DNA of 46,682 bases from assembly GCA_903863255.1 (NCBI GenBank), contig CAIPBJ010000015.1, forward strand, positions 1-46,682, written 5' to 3'. The notes below the pieces were generated by a model that did no database searches, was not told the DNA's origin, and worked only from the letters and a program-made list of their open reading frames with translations. Positions 1-8,986 of this stretch are shown here, one piece after another. The number at the start of each line of letters is the position of its first letter. The stretch's first letter is position 1. The stretch is from an uncultured Methylophilaceae bacterium. Its GTDB lineage: Bacteria; Pseudomonadota; Gammaproteobacteria; Burkholderiales; Methylophilaceae. A program made the translations under genes and the position numbers.

Positions 1-1944
1 AATGTTTTCCGGGCTGTGCAGGAGCATCAGGTTCGCATTTCCTGGAAGCGGGAATTAAAAAAACCCTTGCATGATATCTTCACCGGACGCGCGTTCCTGA
101 AAATACTCGAACGCTGCGATGAGATCCAGAAACAGGTTCTCAAGGGCCGTGTTTTTGTTGCACTGCATATGCATGCCGGTGATGGTAACGTTCACACGAA
201 CATTCCTGTGAATTCAGATGATTATGAAATGATGCAGGAGGCGCATGCGGCGGTGGCGCGTATCATGAAGCTTGCCCTTGACCTGGACGGTGTGATTTCA
301 GGTGAGCATGGGATCGGAATCACCAAGATGGAGTTCCTCGACGAAAAGACACTGTCCAATTTTGCAGCTTATAAGGCAAAAGTTGACCCCGAGGGCCGCT
401 TTAACAAGGGTAAGCTGATGGCAGGGTCCGGCCTTGACATGGCCTATACCCCGAGCTTCGGTTTGCTTGAGCAGGAGTCCATCATCATGGAGCAGTCGGC
501 GATCGGGGAGATCGCTGATTCCATCAGTGACTGTTTGCGTTGCGGCAAATGCAAACCGGTTTGCACGACCCATGTTCCCCGTGCCAATCTGCTCTATAGT
601 CCAAGAAACAAGATACTCGGCACCTCGTTGCTAATTGAGGCTTTCTTGTACGAGGAGCAGACAAGACGGGGTATTTCACTCAGGCATTTTGATGAATTCA
701 ATGACGTGGCCGATCATTGCACGGTATGTCATCGTTGTGAGAAGCCTTGCCCGGTCGACATCGATTTTGGTGATGTGTCGATCGCGATGCGGAATTTCCT
801 TAGGGAGCAAGGTAAGAAGCATTTCAACCCGGGCACTGCCCTCGCGATGACATTCCTGAATATAAAAGATCCGGCCACCATCAAGCTCATGCGTCACTTT
901 ATGGTGGGGATTGGTTACAAAGTACAGATATGGGCGCACGATATTTCAAAAAAATTCGGATTGCTCCGAGGCTTCAAGAAAAGACCCCCGTCCACGATCG
1001 GTAAGCCGGAAATCAAGGCGCAGGCCATCCATTTCCTTAACAGACCGATGCCAAAATCCATGCCCGCGAAAACCTCACGGGCTTTGCTTGGCATTGAAGA
1101 GGATACGATGGTCCCGGTCATCCGCAATCCCAAGAAGGTTGGGGAGGATTCGGATGCCGTTTTCTATTTCCCTGGCTGCGGGTCAGAGCGACTTTTCTCC
1201 AATGTAGGGCTGGCTACTCAGGCGATGCTGTACGAGGTTGGAGCAATCACGGTTCTTCCTCCGGGTTATCTGTGCTGCGGGTACCCCCAGACTTCAAGCG
1301 GTAACCACGATAAGGGAAGCCAGATCACCGCCGAGAACAGGGTGCAATTCCATCGTATTGCAAACACGCTCAACTACCTTGATATCAAGACGGTCATCGT
1401 TTCATGCGGCACCTGCATGGATCAACTTCAACGTTATCAGTTCGAGAAGATCTTCCCCGGTTGCCGATTGCTCGATATTCACGAGTATCTGATGGAAAAA
1501 GGTTTGAAGATAGAAGGTTTGACCGGTACCCGTTACATGTACCATGATCCTTGCCACTCGCCAATGAAGACCTATTCACCCCTTAAAGTCACCAATGCAT
1601 TGATGGGGCAAGATGTTGCATTGAATGATCGATGCTGCGGTGAGTCAGGCACTTTTGCTGTGGCGCGTCCGGATATAGCGACTCAGGTAAAGATGCGTAA
1701 ACAGGAGGAGCTTGAGAAAGGCATGGAGAAGATGGGGTTGACCCCTGGCGCTCCGGAGCAGGATATCAAGATACTCACCTCTTGTCCCAGCTGCTTGCAG
1801 GGTCTTGCTCGCTATGGGGAGGATACAGGCATACAGGCGGATTACATTGTGGTCGAGATGGCAAAGCATATCCTTGGCGAGAATTGGATGCAGGAGTACG
1901 TGGAAAATGCGAATAATGGCGGGATTGAAAAGGTCCTTCTCTAA
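1..1944 (+). CDS. Fused FAD-linked oxidase / Fe-S (GlcD-GlcF-like) oxidoreductase, 3' part
   Basis: The reading frame is open from the first base, so the gene starts before the window; the GTG at 16 is internal. The visible 647 residues begin in the C-terminal domain of a GlcD-type FAD-linked oxidase (GDGNVHTNIPV near residue 60, SGEHGIG near 100). Two ferredoxin-type clusters follow, CLRCGKCKPVC (about 178-188) and CTVCHRCEKPC (about 240-250), then two CCG heterodisulfide-reductase-like domains (CCGYP near 425, CCGESG near 545). This order matches the large fused FAD/FMN oxidoreductases of Betaproteobacteria related to YdiJ and to GlcDF, which oxidise 2-hydroxy acids such as D-lactate or D-2-hydroxyglutarate and pass electrons to the quinone pool. 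The substrate cannot be read from this half. It is followed within 35 bp by a small secreted-protein ORF. Confidence 0.9.
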   Translation, partial: NVFRAVQEHQVRISWKRELKKPLHDIFTGRAFLKILERCDEIQKQVLKGRVFVALHMHAGDGNVHTNIPVNSDDYEMMQEAHAAVARIMKLALDLDGVISGEHGIGITKMEFLDEKTLSNFAAYKAKVDPEGRFNKGKLMAGSGLDMAYTPSFGLLEQESIIMEQSAIGEIADSISDCLRCGKCKPVCTTHVPRANLLYSPRNKILGTSLLIEAFLYEEQTRRGISLRHFDEFNDVADHCTVCHRCEKPCPVDIDFGDVSIAMRNFLREQGKKHFNPGTALAMTFLNIKDPATIKLMRHFMVGIGYKVQIWAHDISKKFGLLRGFKKRPPSTIGKPEIKAQAIHFLNRPMPKSMPAKTSRALLGIEEDTMVPVIRNPKKVGEDSDAVFYFPGCGSERLFSNVGLATQAMLYEVGAITVLPPGYLCCGYPQTSSGNHDKGSQITAENRVQFHRIANTLNYLDIKTVIVSCGTCMDQLQRYQFEKIFPGCRLLDIHEYLMEKGLKIEGLTGTRYMYHDPCHSPMKTYSPLKVTNALMGQDVALNDRCCGESGTFAVARPDIATQVKMRKQEELEKGMEKMGLTPGAPEQDIKILTSCPSCLQGLARYGEDTGIQADYIVVEMAKHILGENWMQEYVENANNGGIEKVLL

Positions 1945-1976
1945 TCAGGGACGGGCGAAGTTAGCAATCGATTTTC

Positions 1977-2351
1977 ATGCAAAACGTTATTAAGATGCTG
2001 CTAGTTGGATTTTTGAACCTGCAAGGTTTCTGTTATGCGGATGGGTTGGGATATGCCTCCGGTTTAAATGGCGATGATGTCGGCAGCGCCACGGTCCTTC
2101 CTCAGGCATCCCCAAGCAAGACAGTACCCAAAGTATCCCCGCTGATCGTTCTCCCCCAGGAGAGTCTCGAGCCCGGCATGCTCGTTGTTCCATTGCCGGG
2201 TGAAGAAAGACCGGGCACGGTCAATCGTGCGGTCTCGACTGGAGTTATGACCAGTCATCAGCCTGACCTTCCTAAATCCAGTGTCAAGCCGGGTAGTCAA
2301 TCAGCTAACCCTGCATCCGATAGAAAACCGCTCGAACCTATCACCAATTAA
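1977..2351 (+). CDS. Small secreted proline/serine-rich protein, unknown function
   Basis: I do not recognise a family. The 124-residue product opens with a hydrophobic segment (KMLLVGFLNLQGFCYADG) that could be a signal peptide cut near residue 22. The rest has low complexity and is rich in Pro, Ser, Val and Gly with no cysteine, as expected for a disordered periplasmic or envelope protein. An ATG at 1995 would give a tighter signal peptide; neither start has a clear Shine-Dalgarno. It lies 32 bp after the oxidoreductase and converges on phoR with a 26-bp gap. No larger gene overlaps it on the other strand, which argues modestly for it being real. Confidence 0.4.
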   Translation: MQNVIKMLLVGFLNLQGFCYADGLGYASGLNGDDVGSATVLPQASPSKTVPKVSPLIVLPQESLEPGMLVVPLPGEERPGTVNRAVSTGVMTSHQPDLPKSSVKPGSQSANPASDRKPLEPITN

Positions 2352-2377
2352 CCACTCATGGGAACCCAGTTAAGTTC

Positions 2378-3697
2378 TCAGGCGGTAGGTTGGGGAACCT
2401 TTTTCTGGATAATTCTTGATTTTGGCAGCACGACGCTAAATGTGCTTCCCTTACCGAATTCGCTTTCTATCTCGAGTCTTGACTGATGTCTGGTCAGTAT
2501 ATGTTTGACAATGGAAAGGCCAAGGCCGGTTCCTCCCGTTTGTCGGCTGCGGCTTCGGTCTACGCGATAGAATCGTTCGGTAAGTCGGTCGATATGTTTT
2601 TGCTCGATTCCTAGCCCGGTGTCCACAACTGAAAAAACCGCATCCTGCCCGCGCATCTTCCAATTCAAGGAAATCTCCCCTCCATCAGGGGTATAACGAA
2701 TAGCATTGCTGACAAGATTGCCGAACGCACTATGAAATTCCTGAGGCGATCCAATCAGATCAATTGAAGGATCGGCATGGAGGGTGATCTCATGGCGACC
2801 TTTGCTTAAGGTCTTGGCTTCATTGAGAACCATGGTTAAGAGGGCCGAGATGTCGATCTCGCTCTCTTCCGGCGCATTGGCGCTGCTTTCGAGTTGGGAG
2901 AGTGCGAGCAGGTCTTCGATCAGGTAACGCATCCGGTTAGTCTGATCCTGCATCATCGAGAAGTAATTCTGAATATGTTCAGGAACCGCCCCTTTGATGT
3001 CGCCAAGCGTTTCAAGGAATCCTCCCACAACGGTGAGGGGCGTTCTCAATTCATGGGATACGTTTGCAATGAAATCGCGGCGCATGTGCTCTAATTTGTC
3101 TACCTGGCTGACATCCTTGCACACCACGAGCTTCTGATTGTTGCCAAAGGGGATAATCTGAATTTCCAGGGTGGATTCCTGATTGATCCAGGATTTGACT
3201 TTTATGTGATCTTTAAAAGCATGGCTATTCAGGTACTTTATAAAATCAAGGTGTCTCACGAGGTAAACGATGGGCTGGCCCATGTCTTTTTTTAAGTCGA
3301 TGCCTAACAGCGTCTGCGCCGGATAATTGCTCCATTCGATCTGGTTGCTGGCATTCAGAAGCACGACTGCATCCGGGATGGCACTGGATGCCAATCGGAA
3401 TTTCTCTAGCGTGCTATTTAGTTGATTGAGCGCGCGGGAATGTCTGCGCTGTTCGTGGTAAATTGCAGCAAAGACGTTTTCCCATAATCCTGACCCGATA
3501 GGCATGGTCGAGATGTCGGGGTCTTTATACCAATTCAGGAGTTTGTTCAGCCAATAAAGATGATTGTAAAGGTATGCGATGAGTCCTGTGCAAAGGAAAA
3601 CCAGGGCGATGACCTTATCCGTCAGGGCCCATACGATGAGGCTAGCTAATAATAAGGTGAAGCCAAGCCAAAGAACTTTCCAACGGACGTCTTGCAC
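2378..3697 (-). CDS. phoR: Phosphate regulon sensor histidine kinase PhoR
   Basis: Inner-membrane histidine kinase that senses phosphate status, in the known family together with PhoU and the Pst transporter, and phosphorylates PhoB. The 439-residue protein has two N-terminal membrane segments (about 8-25 and 29-47), a PhoR linker, a PAS domain (about 100-200), the dimerisation box around His215 (FIANVSHELRTPL), and an ATPase domain with DTGLGI and GTGLGLSIV. The length is typical of the family. It sits 38 bp downstream of phoB on the same strand, so the pair is very probably one operon driven by the Pho box ahead of phoB. No phoU or pst gene is in the window. Confidence 0.95.
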   Translation of the reverse strand: MQDVRWKVLWLGFTLLLASLIVWALTDKVIALVFLCTGLIAYLYNHLYWLNKLLNWYKDPDISTMPIGSGLWENVFAAIYHEQRRHSRALNQLNSTLEKFRLASSAIPDAVVLLNASNQIEWSNYPAQTLLGIDLKKDMGQPIVYLVRHLDFIKYLNSHAFKDHIKVKSWINQESTLEIQIIPFGNNQKLVVCKDVSQVDKLEHMRRDFIANVSHELRTPLTVVGGFLETLGDIKGAVPEHIQNYFSMMQDQTNRMRYLIEDLLALSQLESSANAPEESEIDISALLTMVLNEAKTLSKGRHEITLHADPSIDLIGSPQEFHSAFGNLVSNAIRYTPDGGEISLNWKMRGQDAVFSVVDTGLGIEQKHIDRLTERFYRVDRSRSRQTGGTGLGLSIVKHILTRHQSRLEIESEFGKGSTFSVVLPKSRIIQKKVPQPTA

Positions 3698-3735
3698 AAG
3701 GATACAGTTTTAAGATGATGAATCGACTATTATAA

Positions 3736-4422
3736 CTACTGCGCCGAGAATCTGTAACCAACACCTCGAACGGTCTGAATCAGGTTCTCATGACCCGTAT
3801 CGGCAAGCGCTAGGCGCAGGCGGCGGATATGAACGTCAACGGTACGGTCTTCAACAAACACACGGTCTCCCCAGACGCGATCGAGTACCTGACTTCTTGA
3901 ATGAACGCGTTCGGGATTGGACATTAAATAATGCAGGAGTCTGAATTCGGTTGGACCCAGATCAAGGGATGTGCCGTTGCTGGTGACTCTGTGCGTGGTG
4001 GGGTCGAGTTTCAGACCGTTCGCCTCAATTGGATCGTCGGTCATTTGCGGAGACCGGCGGCGCAGAACGGCTTTGATGCGAGCATTGAGTTCACGGGGGC
4101 TGAATGGTTTTGTAACGTAATCGTCCGCGCCGACTTCCAGACCGCGGATCTTATCCACTTCTTCACCGCGAGCGGTCAGCATGATGATCGGAATGGCCTT
4201 GCTGAAGTCATCGGATTTCAGCTTTCTGGCGAATTCAATACCACTCATGCCTGGCAACATCCAGTCCAGGATGATCAGGTCAGGAAGGGTTTCACGAATC
4301 AGAGATTGGGCTTGTTCGACACTCAGGGCTCGAATAGGATTATGGCCTGCTTGGGTCAGGTTTAGAGCGAGCAGCTCTTGAATCGCTGGTTCATCTTCAA
4401 CCACAAGGATATTAGCTGGCAT
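3736..4422 (-). CDS. phoB: Phosphate regulon response regulator PhoB
   Basis: OmpR-family response regulator of the phosphate starvation regulon, 228 residues. The receiver domain shows the acidic pair (Glu9, Asp10), the phosphorylated Asp53 (IILDWMLPG), Thr83 and Lys105. The C-terminal winged helix carries the usual PhoB signatures (GPTEFRLLHYLM, RVWGDRVFVEDRTVDVHIRRLR, VRGVGYRF). The ATG is preceded by an AAAAGG Shine-Dalgarno. Three GTCATAT units at 11-bp spacing lie 47-75 bp upstream on the coding strand, the arrangement PhoB binds, so the operon is probably self-activated when phosphate is low. Confidence 0.96.
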   Translation of the reverse strand: MPANILVVEDEPAIQELLALNLTQAGHNPIRALSVEQAQSLIRETLPDLIILDWMLPGMSGIEFARKLKSDDFSKAIPIIMLTARGEEVDKIRGLEVGADDYVTKPFSPRELNARIKAVLRRRSPQMTDDPIEANGLKLDPTTHRVTSNGTSLDLGPTEFRLLHYLMSNPERVHSRSQVLDRVWGDRVFVEDRTVDVHIRRLRLALADTGHENLIQTVRGVGYRFSAQ

Positions 4423-4740
4423 AGTCGTACCTTTTCATCAGATCATAAGCTACAAAATTTTACGTACTATATGACGATGATATGACACTTATATGACAAA
4501 AATCGAGAAATATTTTACCCTTTCACCTCCCTTTGGGTCCAAGGCGTTTGAAAAGGCTCTGAATGTCGGTGAAATGGTTTTCAAGGACGCAGGTAGTTGG
4601 ACTTGATAACCCAAAATAACACGATGATTATTACTATTCATGCAATGGCGGACTCAGACCAAGTTGCTTAGTGGTATTATTTCATCTTATGAGAAAATTC
4701 ATCGAAAAAGGTACAACGTGTTGAGGAATAGGAAAGAATC
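4423..4740. other. Divergent phoB/ribH intergenic region
   Basis: Apart from the Pho box there is no recognisable gene, hairpin terminator or riboswitch here. No FMN-type RFN element is visible before ribH. A 37-codon ORF (4493-4606, +) has no ribosome-binding site and starts inside the Pho box, so it is not annotated. The ribH promoter must lie in the right-hand half, but no convincing -35/-10 pair stands out. Confidence 0.6.
4469..4497 (-). promoter_or_regulatory. Pho box, three tandem 11-bp PhoB half-sites
   Basis: On the minus strand GTCATAT occurs three times with an exact 11-bp period (4491-4497, 4480-4486, 4469-4475). The known PhoB site is tandem 11-bp units of the TGTCATA type separated by AT-rich spacers, so this is a clear match, with the third unit degenerate at its first base (CGTCAT). 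A TATGAT hexamer at 4442-4447 lies about 21 bp further downstream and could be the -10 element. The site is ideally placed for autoregulation of phoB; ribH on the other side starts more than 240 bp away. Confidence 0.85.
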
Positions 4741-5190
4741 TTGAAGAAACTTGAAATTGGTTTAGATGGCAGTGATGTTCGAATTGGTATCGTGTTGTCC
4801 CGATTCAATCCGGAGATTGGCGAGGGCTTGCTGAAAGCCTGTGAGACCAGGTTAAAAGAACTTGGCGTCAGTCCTGAGAATGTTACTTTGGCTACGGTTC
4901 CTGGCGCCCTGGAAACGCCCGTTGTGCTTTCAAGAATGGCGAACAGCGAGAAATTTGATGCCTTGATTGCGCTGGGAGCGATCGTGCGGGGTGAAACCTA
5001 CCATTTCGAGATCGTTTCTAACGAATCCGCTCGGGGTATTTCAGAAGTGCAACTCGATTCAGGGTTGCCGATCGCCAATGCGATCCTGACAACTGAGAAT
5101 GATGAGCAAGCCTTGTCCAGGATGAGTGTCAAAGGTGCCGAAGCGGCCGAAGTTGCCATTGAGATGGTAAATCTATTGAAGAGACTATGA
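4741..5190 (+). CDS. ribH: 6,7-dimethyl-8-ribityllumazine synthase
   Basis: Catalyses the penultimate step of riboflavin synthesis, joining the ribitylaminopyrimidine with 3,4-dihydroxy-2-butanone 4-phosphate. At 149 residues it has normal length. Family motifs are present in order: [11 protein letters not shown] (about 21-31), VPGALETP (53-60) and the catalytic stretch [12 protein letters not shown] with His88, then TTENDEQAL. The start is TTG, supported by a GGAAAG ribosome-binding site 4-10 bp upstream and by the absence of an in-frame ATG near the conserved N-terminus. It overlaps nusB by 4 bp (ATGA), the standard ribH-nusB arrangement. No ribB or ribE is adjacent in this window. Confidence 0.95.
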   Translation: MKKLEIGLDGSDVRIGIVLSRFNPEIGEGLLKACETRLKELGVSPENVTLATVPGALETPVVLSRMANSEKFDALIALGAIVRGETYHFEIVSNESARGISEVQLDSGLPIANAILTTENDEQALSRMSVKGAEAAEVAIEMVNLLKRL

Positions 5191-5663
5191 ACAAAGACAC
5201 AACAAAACCGGCAGTGAACAAGGTCCCTAAGACTTCAAAAAATCGCCGAAAATCAAGGGAGCTTGTACTTAAGGCCATCTATCAGAATTTTGTCAGTCCA
5301 AAGAAGCTCAGTCAGCTGATAATTGAACTTGATGAGGATCCTGATTTTTCTAAAGCGGATGAAAATTATTTTCATCAGTTGCTCGAAGGGGTCTATGAGA
5401 AGTTGAGTGAACTCGATACCCGTATTGGTGCTTTTATCGACAGACCGATTGTTGAATTGAGTCCTATCGAACACGCCATTCTCTGTATCTCATCCTATGA
5501 ACTGATTTTTGATTTGTCCATACCTTACCGGGTTGCTATCAATGAAGGTGTGGAGTTGGCAAAGATCTACGGAGGCACCGACGGGCATAAGTACGTGAAT
5601 GGCGTGCTGGATAAAGTCGCGGCAGAAGCGCGTCCAAGCGAAATTAAACGTAAATCGTCATAA
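5187..5663 (+). CDS. nusB: Transcription antitermination factor NusB
   Basis: All-helical RNA-binding factor that, with NusE (S10), recognises boxA and supports rRNA antitermination. The 158-residue protein begins with a basic, lysine-rich tail (about 1-22) followed by [13 protein letters not shown]. It ends with [45 protein letters not shown], whose stretches [20 protein letters not shown] and PYRVAINE are diagnostic. The start overlaps the ribH stop by 4 bp, indicating translational coupling. The long basic N-terminus is slightly unusual but common among Betaproteobacteria. Confidence 0.94.
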   Translation: MNKDTTKPAVNKVPKTSKNRRKSRELVLKAIYQNFVSPKKLSQLIIELDEDPDFSKADENYFHQLLEGVYEKLSELDTRIGAFIDRPIVELSPIEHAILCISSYELIFDLSIPYRVAINEGVELAKIYGGTDGHKYVNGVLDKVAAEARPSEIKRKSS

Positions 5664-5720
5664 GATCGCTTGAATGGATCGTTAGTTTTTGAATCTCCGA
5701 AATCAAAGGGATTTGATGAT

Positions 5721-6560
5721 ATGGACCTTACCGATGTAATTGAAGTCGTGCGCATAACGGATGTTGGCCTAGTCCGAGAACGTAATGAAGACATGGTGGC
5801 GAGCGATATGTCAATCGGCTTTGTCGCACTGGCTGACGGAATGGGTGGGTATAAATCAGGAGAGGTCGCGAGTGAGATCGCCGTTCTCACGATAGTTTCC
5901 GATCTTAAGGAAAGTCTTCTCGGCTTCGAGCCGGAGTTGATGGATTCGGAATCTTCTCTAAAGGCCAGTCAACAGTTAATGAAGGAATCGGTTGATCGGG
6001 CAAACCGTTCGATCTACGAGATCGCGAACCATTATCCGGAATGCGCCGGGATGGGCACGACCGTAGTCCTAGGGCTTTTTTCAGACAATAAACTCATCAG
6101 TGCCCATGTTGGCGATTCCAGGGTCTATCGGTTCAGAAATGAGGTTTTTACTCAAATCACGGAGGATCATTCCTATGTTCAGGAGCAGCTTAACGAAGGG
6201 CTGATCACCAAGGAGCAGGCATACAACTCCGAGAACCGTAACCTTGTTACCCGGGCATTGGGAATCGAGCCTGAAGTCGATCTTGACATGCATGCATACG
6301 ATGTCGAAGTCGGAGACGTGTATTTGTTCTGTTCGGACGGGCTGACAGATTTTGTCGATGACGAGGAAATTCGCTTAACCTTATCTGCTTTGCATGCTAA
6401 TTTAACGTTCGCGGCAAATCGACTTGTTAATCTTGCAAACAGCAAAGGCGGTCAAGACAACATCTCGATCATTATCGTAAAAATACTGAATGATTTTTCC
6501 GCTCAACGTGAATATGTGAAGCGTAAATGGTATGAAAATCTAATTCCATGGGCTAAGTGA
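5721..6560 (+). CDS. PP2C-family serine/threonine protein phosphatase
   Basis: Cytosolic metal-dependent phosphatase of the PppA/Stp1 type that removes phosphate from Ser or Thr. The metal-binding motifs are complete: RERNED near the N-terminus, LADGMGGYKSGEVAS, GMGTTVV with HVGDSRVYR, CSDGLTDFVDD, and GGQDNISIII near the C-terminus. I place the start at ATG 5721, which has AAAGGGA about 10 bp upstream and begins just before the conserved core; the frame remains open to a TTG at 5670 with no good ribosome site. The gene is one base from the following FHA gene, so phosphatase and phosphothreonine-binding protein are co-expressed. No Ser/Thr kinase gene is present in the window. Confidence 0.92.
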   Translation: MDLTDVIEVVRITDVGLVRERNEDMVASDMSIGFVALADGMGGYKSGEVASEIAVLTIVSDLKESLLGFEPELMDSESSLKASQQLMKESVDRANRSIYEIANHYPECAGMGTTVVLGLFSDNKLISAHVGDSRVYRFRNEVFTQITEDHSYVQEQLNEGLITKEQAYNSENRNLVTRALGIEPEVDLDMHAYDVEVGDVYLFCSDGLTDFVDDEEIRLTLSALHANLTFAANRLVNLANSKGGQDNISIIIVKILNDFSAQREYVKRKWYENLIPWAK

Positions 6561-6561
6561 T

Positions 6562-7281
6562 ATGGCAAAACTTATTTTTTCACTCGAAGGTGGCTTCATC
6601 GCTGAATATCCGATCAATAAGGAGCGTCTTACGATAGGCAGGCGTCCTGAAAGCGATATCCACATCGATAATCTGGCTGTAAGCGGCAATCACGCAACTA
6701 TCCTCACCATAGGAAAGGATTCTTTCCTGGAGGATAACCATAGTACGAATGGAACCAAAGTCAATGGGTTAGCGGTCACTAAACGGGTTCTGCAGCACAA
6801 TGACGTCATCGGTTTCGGTAAATTTGAGCTGCGCTACTATAATGAATCCGCACTGAATGTAGGAAAGTCATTCAAACCGAATATTCAGTTCGAACGAACC
6901 ATGCTGGTCAGTCCTGCATCAAGTCCCCGGCAGAAGTCGAAATTTGACACCACCGTTATGACCGGTCATTCCCAAGGCGATAACCACCGGTCCATCCATG
7001 CCGAGGCCGGCGACAGGAAAGCAAGCATCAGAGTCCTGAACGGGGCCAGTCCATCCAAGGAGCTTGTGCTCACCAAAGTCATGACCACACTCGGTAAGAC
7101 AGGGGAGCAGGTTGCGGTGATAACGAAACGAACGGATTACTATTTCATCACGCATCTGGAAGGCAAAAGTTTTCCTAAAGTAAATGAAAATCCGATTGGT
7201 ATCAGACCCATGATGTTAAAAAATCTGGATATTATTGAACTCAGTGGCATTAAAATGCAATTTTCCTTGACTAATCAGTAA
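6562..7281 (+). CDS. FHA-domain protein with second degenerate FHA-like domain
   Basis: Probable phosphothreonine-dependent adaptor, 239 residues. The N-terminal FHA domain (about 22-95) keeps the binding residues: GRR (27-29), SGNH (41-44) and TNGTKVNG (62-69). A Ser/Gly-rich linker containing two threonines in similar contexts (FERTMLV and DTTVMTG) follows; these could be phosphorylation sites bound by the FHA domain, which is inference. The C-terminal part (about 150-239) reads like a second FHA fold (TTLGKTGEQVAV, LKNLDIIELSGIKMQF) without the phosphopeptide residues. It follows the PP2C gene by one base, a pairing known from type VI secretion and cell-envelope signalling loci, but none of those partner genes are here. 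Confidence 0.88.
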   Translation: MAKLIFSLEGGFIAEYPINKERLTIGRRPESDIHIDNLAVSGNHATILTIGKDSFLEDNHSTNGTKVNGLAVTKRVLQHNDVIGFGKFELRYYNESALNVGKSFKPNIQFERTMLVSPASSPRQKSKFDTTVMTGHSQGDNHRSIHAEAGDRKASIRVLNGASPSKELVLTKVMTTLGKTGEQVAVITKRTDYYFITHLEGKSFPKVNENPIGIRPMMLKNLDIIELSGIKMQFSLTNQ

Positions 7282-7339
7282 GTTTCAGCCTTAATATAAA
7301 GGAGTTTGTTAATTAGAAGAGATTTTTAAGAGAGCAATC

Positions 7340-8974
7340 ATGGTAGCCATGAATAAACAGCAGGAATTACTTCATAGACTTGAACGCTTGAATGAAATCG
7401 GCGTAGCCCTTTCGGCCGAGCATAACAACCAGAGACTCATAGAAATGATTCTGCTGGGTGCCAAAGAAATAACCAACGCAGATGGTGGGACGCTCTACAC
7501 CATGACTAATGACAATCACCTGAAATTTGAGATCATGCGCACTGACAGCCTCGAGCTGGCTTTGGGCGGCTCGACAGGTCTTGATATCCCATTTTCCCCG
7601 CTCCCGCTTTACCTCAAAGACAATAAACCTAATTTGACTATGGTTGCAGCCTATGCAGTCTTAAAGGAGTGCACGGTCAATATAGCTGATGCCTACGAAG
7701 CCGAAGGATTCGATTTCTCCGGAACACGGAATTTCGACAAAGTGACGGGTTACCGTTCGAAATCCTTTTTAACGGTGCTGATGAAGAATCATGAAAACGA
7801 GATTATCGGTGTTTTGCAGTTAATCAATGCCTTGGACCCGGAAACAGGGGAGATCATCCCTTTTTCAAAGGAAAACCAGCGCCTTGTCGAGTCTTTGGCC
7901 TCCCAGGCTGCGGTCGCCCTGACGAATTACAAGTTGATTGTGGGATTGAAGCAGCTCTTTGAGTCGTTTATTGAACTAATCGCGGATGCAATCGATGAAA
8001 AATCACCTTATACCGGAGGGCATTGTCAGCGAGTTCCCGAGTTGGCCATGATGATGGCTAAGGCCGCATGCCAATCCGAGATCGGCGAATTGAAAGAGTT
8101 CGATTTGACCGAGCAGGAAATGTACGAGTTGAGAATTGCTGCATGGCTTCATGATTGCGGAAAAGTGACGACGCCTGAAGCCGTAATGGATAAGGCGACA
8201 AAACTGTCAACGATTTATGATCGCATCGACCTCATTGAGCAGCGTTTTGAGTTGTTGAAGAAGCAGGCTGAATGCGATTCCCTGCAGAAGCAGATTCAGG
8301 CGGTAAGAGAAGGTCAGCATCTTGAAGTGGTCTCCCTTCAGGAACGATTCGACAATTTGAGCAAAAAGCTCGATGAGGATTGCGAGTTTCTTAAGAGAAT
8401 GAACTACGGTACCGAGATGATGACGGATAAGGAGCAGAGCCGTGTTCGAGAAATCGCTTCCTATCCATTTAAGGATAAATCTGGCAACGTGGTTGCTTTT
8501 CTCACCAGTGATGAGGTCTACAATCTGAATATCACTAAAGGCACGCTTACTCCTGAAGAGCGGGCGATCATCAATAGTCATAGCCAGGTAACGATAAACA
8601 TGCTTGAGGCCTTGCCCTATCCAAAAGATCTAAAGCGCGTGCCGGAATACGCAGGCAATCACCACGAGCGAATGGATGGTCACGGGTATCCCCGCGGTCT
8701 GACCCGCGCTCAGATGTCGGTTCCAGCCCGAATCATGGGGATCGCGGATATTTTTGAGGCGTTGACTTCATGGGATAGGCCATACAAGAAGGCCAAGACC
8801 TTGTCTGAGTCCTTGAACATACTGGGACGTATGAAATTGGACAACCACGTAGATCCGGATCTGTTTGATATGTTTATCCGTGAAAAGATTTACCTGCAGT
8901 ATGCTCGCCGATTCCTTGAACCCGCGCAGATTGACGAGGTGGATGAGTCTTTGATTCCGGGCTATCAGGCCTGA
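7340..8974 (+). CDS. GAF and HD-GYP domain protein, likely c-di-GMP phosphodiesterase
   Basis: A 544-residue cytosolic signalling protein. A GAF domain occupies about 20-195 (SLASQAAVALTNYKL marks its end) and feeds an HD-GYP phosphohydrolase domain that in the family hydrolyses c-di-GMP. Metal-site and signature residues are present: HDCGK (271-275), NSH in IINSHSQVT, HHERMDGHGYP (441-451) and ADIFEALTSWDRPYK. Between the HD motif and the second histidine lies an insertion of roughly 100 residues rich in Glu, Lys and Leu heptads (about 285-390), predicted as coiled coil by eye. The start at 7340 has AAGAGAG upstream; an ATG three codons later is possible. It lies 58 bp after the FHA gene and may be in the same transcription unit. 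Confidence 0.92.
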   Translation: MVAMNKQQELLHRLERLNEIGVALSAEHNNQRLIEMILLGAKEITNADGGTLYTMTNDNHLKFEIMRTDSLELALGGSTGLDIPFSPLPLYLKDNKPNLTMVAAYAVLKECTVNIADAYEAEGFDFSGTRNFDKVTGYRSKSFLTVLMKNHENEIIGVLQLINALDPETGEIIPFSKENQRLVESLASQAAVALTNYKLIVGLKQLFESFIELIADAIDEKSPYTGGHCQRVPELAMMMAKAACQSEIGELKEFDLTEQEMYELRIAAWLHDCGKVTTPEAVMDKATKLSTIYDRIDLIEQRFELLKKQAECDSLQKQIQAVREGQHLEVVSLQERFDNLSKKLDEDCEFLKRMNYGTEMMTDKEQSRVREIASYPFKDKSGNVVAFLTSDEVYNLNITKGTLTPEERAIINSHSQVTINMLEALPYPKDLKRVPEYAGNHHERMDGHGYPRGLTRAQMSVPARIMGIADIFEALTSWDRPYKKAKTLSESLNILGRMKLDNHVDPDLFDMFIREKIYLQYARRFLEPAQIDEVDESLIPGYQA

Positions 8975-8986
8975 CCCTTTTTCAAG

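Noticed and set aside
4493-4606. 37-codon ORF on the plus strand between phoB and ribH with a protein-like sequence
   Set aside because: It has no ribosome-binding site and its start lies inside the Pho box; an open frame of this length is common by chance.
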